Source: Lysobacter sp. Root916
GTDB lineage: Bacteria; Pseudomonadota; Gammaproteobacteria; Xanthomonadales; Xanthomonadaceae
NCBI RefSeq assembly: GCF_001429785.1
Contig: NZ_LMJF01000001.1
Location: 695,734 to 759,733, forward strand
DNA length: 64,000 nucleotides
Direction: 5' to 3'
A program made the position numbers and the translations under genes. Below are positions 60,773 to 64,000 of this stretch, in pieces; the first letter of the stretch is position 1; each line of letters begins with the position of its first letter. The notes under the pieces are model-generated. The model searched no databases and was not told where the DNA came from. It saw only the letters and a list, made by a program, of their open reading frames with translations.

Positions 60773-61492
60773 ATGGATCATCGGCGGATACTGATCGGTT
60801 TGGGGTTGGCCGGCCTGATGTGCGGGGTGTCGGCCTTGGCCGCGCCGCCGAAGTCCGCGGCCGCATCGGCGGTGCTGCCCTTGAACGCCAAGGTCGAAGG
60901 CCTGGGCTATGCCGAGCTCAGCGCGCACTGGTGGCGCTGGACCGATCGCTTTCCGGGCGGGATGGAGCCTTATCGCGACCCCGACGGCCGCTGGTGCAAG
61001 ATCGCGCAGTCTGGGCCGGTGTGGTTTCTGGCCGGCACCGACGGCAGCGAGAACGTGCAGCGGCGCTGTTCGGTGCCGGTCGACAAGCATGTGTTCCTGC
61101 CGATCATCAATCTGTACCAGCGCAGCCGCTATCCGGTTCCGGCCAGGCTCAAGCCGGCGCACTGCAAGTCGCTGCTGGACGGACTGGCCCTGAGCAACGA
61201 CGCGCTGCGCAGCGCGGTGGTGCTGATCGACGGCGTGCGGGTGGCCGATCCCAAGCGCTATCGGGTCCGCACCGAACGTTGTTTCGACGCCTTCGGCGAG
61301 GACGATGGCAGCGGCGCCACGGTGATCGCCGCCAGCGACGGCTACTGGCTGTTGCTGCCGCCGATGAAGCCGGGTCGCCACACCCTGGTGGTCGGCGCGA
61401 ACTACGGGCGCGACGCCGAGGACGACGACGGCTACGGCAACATGGTGCAGAACTTCGAGTATGTGCTGGACGTGGGCGGTCCGACCTACTGA
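60773..61492 (+). CDS. Secreted hypothetical protein
   Basis: 239 residues from ATG 60773 (GAGGA five bases upstream). Signal peptide to LAAP. The part AELSAHWWRWTDRFPGG, CKIAQSGPVWFLAGTDG, CSVPVDKHVFLPIINLYQRS and LLLPPMKPGRHTLVV matches a conserved family of unknown function found in proteobacteria and actinobacteria (W-x-x-W, QSGPVWFLAGT, PxxNL). Operon with the esterase. Confidence 0.8.
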   Translation: MDHRRILIGLGLAGLMCGVSALAAPPKSAAASAVLPLNAKVEGLGYAELSAHWWRWTDRFPGGMEPYRDPDGRWCKIAQSGPVWFLAGTDGSENVQRRCSVPVDKHVFLPIINLYQRSRYPVPARLKPAHCKSLLDGLALSNDALRSAVVLIDGVRVADPKRYRVRTERCFDAFGEDDGSGATVIAASDGYWLLLPPMKPGRHTLVVGANYGRDAEDDDGYGNMVQNFEYVLDVGGPTY

Positions 61493-61571
61493 GGCCTGGC
61501 GCGTCGCATCCACACGCTCTGCGCTCTGCTTGACCTATGCCGCGTGCGCTTCAGCGCCAGCGCGGCGCGCT

Positions 61572-62855
61572 TCAATCCCGCTTGATCGTCGCGATGCTGC
61601 GCGCGCAGGCCGCCGCACGTTCGGTCAAAAACTCGCGCTCGCGCGCATTGCGGGTCAGCAAGGCCGCGCGTTTGAATTCGGCATGCGCCTCGCCGTAGCG
61701 GCCGAGCTTGGCGAGGAAATCGCCGCGTACGCTGGGCAGCAGGTGGTAGGTCTTCATCGACGGTTCGTCGAGCAGGGTGTCGGCCAGTTCCAGGCCGGCG
61801 GCGGGGCCGAAGGCCATGGCCAGGGCGACGGCGCGGTTGAGTTCGACCACGGGCGAGGGTGCGAGCTGGGCGAGGGCGTCGTAGAGCGCGGCGATGCGCG
61901 CCCAGTCGGTTTCGTCGGCGGTGCGCGCGCGGGCATGGCAGGCGGCGATTGCGGCTTGTAGGGCGTAAGGGCCGCGTGCGCCGCCGAGTTTTTCGGCGCG
62001 CTCCAGCGCGGTCAGGCCGCGCCGGATCAGGACCTGGTCCCAGCGTGCGCGGTCCTGGTCCAGCAGCAGCACCGGCGTGCCGGCGGCGTCGACGCGGGCA
62101 CGGGCGCGCGAGGCCTGGATTTCCATCAGCGCGGCCAGGCCGTGCACTTCGGGTTCGCGCGGCACCAGCTCGGCGACGATGCGGCCCAGGCGCAGCGCTT
62201 CCTCGCACAGCGCCGGGCGCATCCAGTCGTCGCCGGCGGTGGCCGAATAGCCTTCGTTGAAGATCAGGTAGATCACCGCCAGCACCGAGGCCAGGCGTTC
62301 GGCGAGTTCGTCGCCGCGCGGCACTTCGAAGGGCACGCGCGCTTCGGCCAGGGTGCGCTTGGCGCGCACGATGCGCTGGGCCACGGTCGGTTCCGGTACC
62401 AGAAACGCGCGCGCGATCTCGTCGGTGGTGAGGCCGCCGAGCAGGCGCAGGGTCAGGGCGACGCGCGCCTCGGTCGACAGCACCGGGTGGCAGGCGGTGA
62501 ACACGAGCCGTAGCAGGTCGTCGCCGATGTCGTCGTCGATGGCCGCCTCGAACGCGGCCTCGGCGTCGTCCTGCCAGTCCTCCAGTTCGTAGCCCAGCTC
62601 CTCGTACTTGCGCTGCTGCAGTTTGCTGCGGCGCAGGCGGTCGATCGCGCGGTGCTTGGCGGTGGCCATCAGCCAGGCGCCCGGATTGTCGGGCACGCCG
62701 GTCTCGGGCCAGCGCTCCAACGCCGCGACCAGGGCATCCTGAGCGAGTTCTTCGGCCAGGCCGACATCGCGCACCATGCGCGCCAGGCCGGCGATCAGGC
62801 GTGGCGATTCGATCCTCCAGACGGCATCGATGGCGCGGTGGGTGTCGGTGGTCAT
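61572..62855 (-). CDS. ECF42-like RNA polymerase sigma factor
   Basis: 427 residues from ATG 62855. Region 2 (RMVRDVGLAEELAQDALVAALERWP, NPGAWLMATAKHRAIDRLRR) and region 4 (LTLRLLGGLTTDEIARAFLVPEPTVAQRIVRAKRTL) are at the N-terminal half; the C-terminal half is a TPR-like extension (FNEGYSATAGDDWMRPALCEEALRL, GPYALQAAIAACHARA). This large ECF42-type factor is normally encoded with a DGPF/YCII protein, present here two genes upstream. No anti-sigma factor is expected. Confidence 0.93.
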   Translation of the reverse strand: MTTDTHRAIDAVWRIESPRLIAGLARMVRDVGLAEELAQDALVAALERWPETGVPDNPGAWLMATAKHRAIDRLRRSKLQQRKYEELGYELEDWQDDAEAAFEAAIDDDIGDDLLRLVFTACHPVLSTEARVALTLRLLGGLTTDEIARAFLVPEPTVAQRIVRAKRTLAEARVPFEVPRGDELAERLASVLAVIYLIFNEGYSATAGDDWMRPALCEEALRLGRIVAELVPREPEVHGLAALMEIQASRARARVDAAGTPVLLLDQDRARWDQVLIRRGLTALERAEKLGGARGPYALQAAIAACHARARTADETDWARIAALYDALAQLAPSPVVELNRAVALAMAFGPAAGLELADTLLDEPSMKTYHLLPSVRGDFLAKLGRYGEAHAEFKRAALLTRNAREREFLTERAAACARSIATIKRD

Positions 62856-62884
62856 GCGGTCCGTCTTCGTGATGGCGGTAGGGC

Positions 62885-63409
62885 TTACTTTTCGGACAGA
62901 GCCTTGAGCGAGGCCAGGCCAGTCTCGAAATCGCGTCCGATCATACGGTCCATATTGAAGAAAACGCCCATGAGTTTGGTCATGTAGGCGGCCGGGCCCT
63001 GCATGGTCCAGGTCACCCGGGTGGCGTCGGCCTGCGCGACCGCGGCGAACTCGGCGATGTTGTGGCTGACGAAGGGCTTGCTGAAGTCGAGCTGGATGGT
63101 GGTGCGGTCCGTGCGGGTGTCGGTGATTTCCATGCGGCCGGCACCGGCCTTGCCTTTGCCCTCCCAGGCGTAGGTCGCGCCGCGTCCGCTGGCGGCACCG
63201 CCGATCTCGCGGCGCATGTCGGGCTCGAGCTTTTCGTAGGGCGACCAGTCGCGCCAACGGCGGAAGTCGTTGACGTGGGCGAGGATGGTTTCGGCGGGGG
63301 CGTGGATGACCAGGCTGCGTTCGATGTGCAGCGTGCTCGGCCGGGTGGCGGCATAGATCAGCACGGCGACCACGATCAGGGCGAGCAGGGACAGGGTGAG
63401 TGCGAGCAT
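62885..63409 (-). CDS. SRPBCC-family protein with N-terminal anchor
   Basis: 174 residues. N-terminal transmembrane segment (LTLSLLALIVVAVLIYAA), then the helix-grip fold: ERSLVIHAPAETILAHVNDF, WRDWSPYEKLEPDM, MGVFFNMDRMIGRDFETGLASLK. The pattern is that of START-like polyketide-cyclase proteins. Lies between the DGPF gene (15-base gap) and the sigma factor gene (29-base gap), so one operon. Confidence 0.9.
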   Translation of the reverse strand: MLALTLSLLALIVVAVLIYAATRPSTLHIERSLVIHAPAETILAHVNDFRRWRDWSPYEKLEPDMRREIGGAASGRGATYAWEGKGKAGAGRMEITDTRTDRTTIQLDFSKPFVSHNIAEFAAVAQADATRVTWTMQGPAAYMTKLMGVFFNMDRMIGRDFETGLASLKALSEK

Positions 63410-63424
63410 GAGGGTGGTTCCGGT

Positions 63425-63847
63425 TTAGTTGCGCTGGCCGATGCCGGTCTGCATGTCGCGCAGGCCTGCGGCGGCTTCCTGTACATCGGCGGGGAAATCG
63501 GCCAATTCCTGGACCTGGCGGATCTCGATGGTTTCGTTGTCCGAGCCCGGGCAACGCTGGGCCCAGGCGATCGCTTCCTCGCGCGAGGCGACGTCGATCA
63601 TCCAGTAACCGCCCAACACTTCCTTGGCCTCGCTGAAGGGACCATCGGTGACCTTGGGCTTGCCGCCGGCGAAGGACACGCGCGCGCCCATCGACGGCGG
63701 ATGCAGCCCGTCCAGCGCGATCAGCACGCCGGCCTGCTGCAGGGCCTGGTTGTACTCCATCATCGCCGCGACGCGGTCGGCGGGCGGGGAGGTGCCGGGC
63801 TCGGCTTGTTCGTAGCCCTGGGGAATCATCAACATCATGAAGCGCAT
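63425..63847 (-). CDS. DGPF/YCII-domain protein of the sigma-factor operon
   Basis: 140 residues from ATG 63847. MRFMMLMIPQGYEQ, then VTDGPFSEAKEVLGGYWMIDVASREEAIAWAQ, which is the DGPF-x-E-x-KE-x-GGYW signature. Proteins with this signature are the conserved partner of ECF42 sigma factors, and often their target gene. The region 63848-64000 upstream should hold the promoter. Confidence 0.94.
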   Translation of the reverse strand: MRFMMLMIPQGYEQAEPGTSPPADRVAAMMEYNQALQQAGVLIALDGLHPPSMGARVSFAGGKPKVTDGPFSEAKEVLGGYWMIDVASREEAIAWAQRCPGSDNETIEIRQVQELADFPADVQEAAAGLRDMQTGIGQRN

Positions 63848-64000
63848 GGTGCGGCTCCGGTGGTGGCGGAAAAGCGGCGCGGCGAGCGACGTGGCAAGGC
63901 TACGCCGCGCGCCAGGGGGAGGGGTATTCGTGGGCGAGGGCCGCGCGTACGCGGCGCGAATGCGGGAGTGCGACGGCTCCCGCGTTCGCAAGGCCGCTCA
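63848..64000. other. Right-end intergenic segment
   Basis: No gene seen. A 7-bp hairpin (GCGGGAG 63962-63968, CTCCCGC 63977-63983) may terminate a gene beyond the edge. The promoter of the DGPF-SRPBCC-sigma operon should lie close to 63848. Confidence 0.35.

Overview
The window is GC-rich chromosomal DNA from a gammaproteobacterium, most likely a Lysobacter or close Xanthomonadaceae relative. This is inferred from codon bias, from a type IV secretion (X-Tfe) effector with an XVIPCD-like tail, from a Xanthomonadaceae-type RiPP precursor-like protein next to a BrnT/BrnA pair, and from many secreted hydrolases and efflux genes. No rRNA, tRNA, intact insertion sequence, CRISPR array or replication origin was recognised.

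Layout. 1-3.6 kb: the 3' end of an Rhs polymorphic-toxin gene, with a lipoprotein and an SCO4402-like protein as candidate immunity genes in lower-GC DNA, plus two back-to-back hairpins. 3.75-6.6 kb: an immunity lipoprotein and a GH19/peptidoglycan-binding/XVIPCD effector, resembling Xanthomonas XAC2610/XAC2609. 8-9.5 kb: brnT, then a brnA frame that runs into a RiPP-precursor-like domain with its own ribosome binding site, then an Imm32-like gene. 9.6-13.6 kb: small housekeeping and membrane genes, including a DUF2975-XRE-membrane-protein operon whose last gene carries an in-frame stop. 13.9-20.5 kb: an RND efflux operon (adaptor, pump, outer-membrane channel, TetR repressor) with a palindromic operator and a strong terminator.

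20.5-32.7 kb: a methyltransferase, an HxlR regulator facing a secreted protein, four SGNH/CE6 esterase domains in three tandem genes, an M14 peptidase, a TolA-like protein, an S33 hydrolase and a PhaZ7-like PHB depolymerase. 33.9-38.2 kb: a large MACPF (perforin-like) protein followed by a GH76-like protein. 38-41 kb: an esterase, a TPR protein, a DUF6869-like gene broken by an amber codon, and a SnoaL-like secreted protein. 41.2-45.1 kb: a PLP lyase and Lrp regulator divergent from an M20 peptidase and a glutathione transferase. 45.1-48 kb: a DUF2235 (Tle1-like) lipase effector with a candidate immunity lipoprotein. 49.3-54.9 kb: two tandem paralogous secreted proteins and an operon ending in a von Willebrand type D domain protein. 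56-61.5 kb: an acyltransferase, an S9 peptidase with an extra N-terminal domain, an esterase and a secreted protein. 61.5-63.9 kb: an ECF42-like sigma factor with SRPBCC and DGPF (YCII) proteins.

Taken together, the window is rich in antagonism functions (Rhs, T4SS effector, DUF2235 effector, MACPF) and degradative exoenzymes, as expected of a predatory soil bacterium. The two in-frame stops (positions 12755 and 39419) could be real gene decay or base-call errors.
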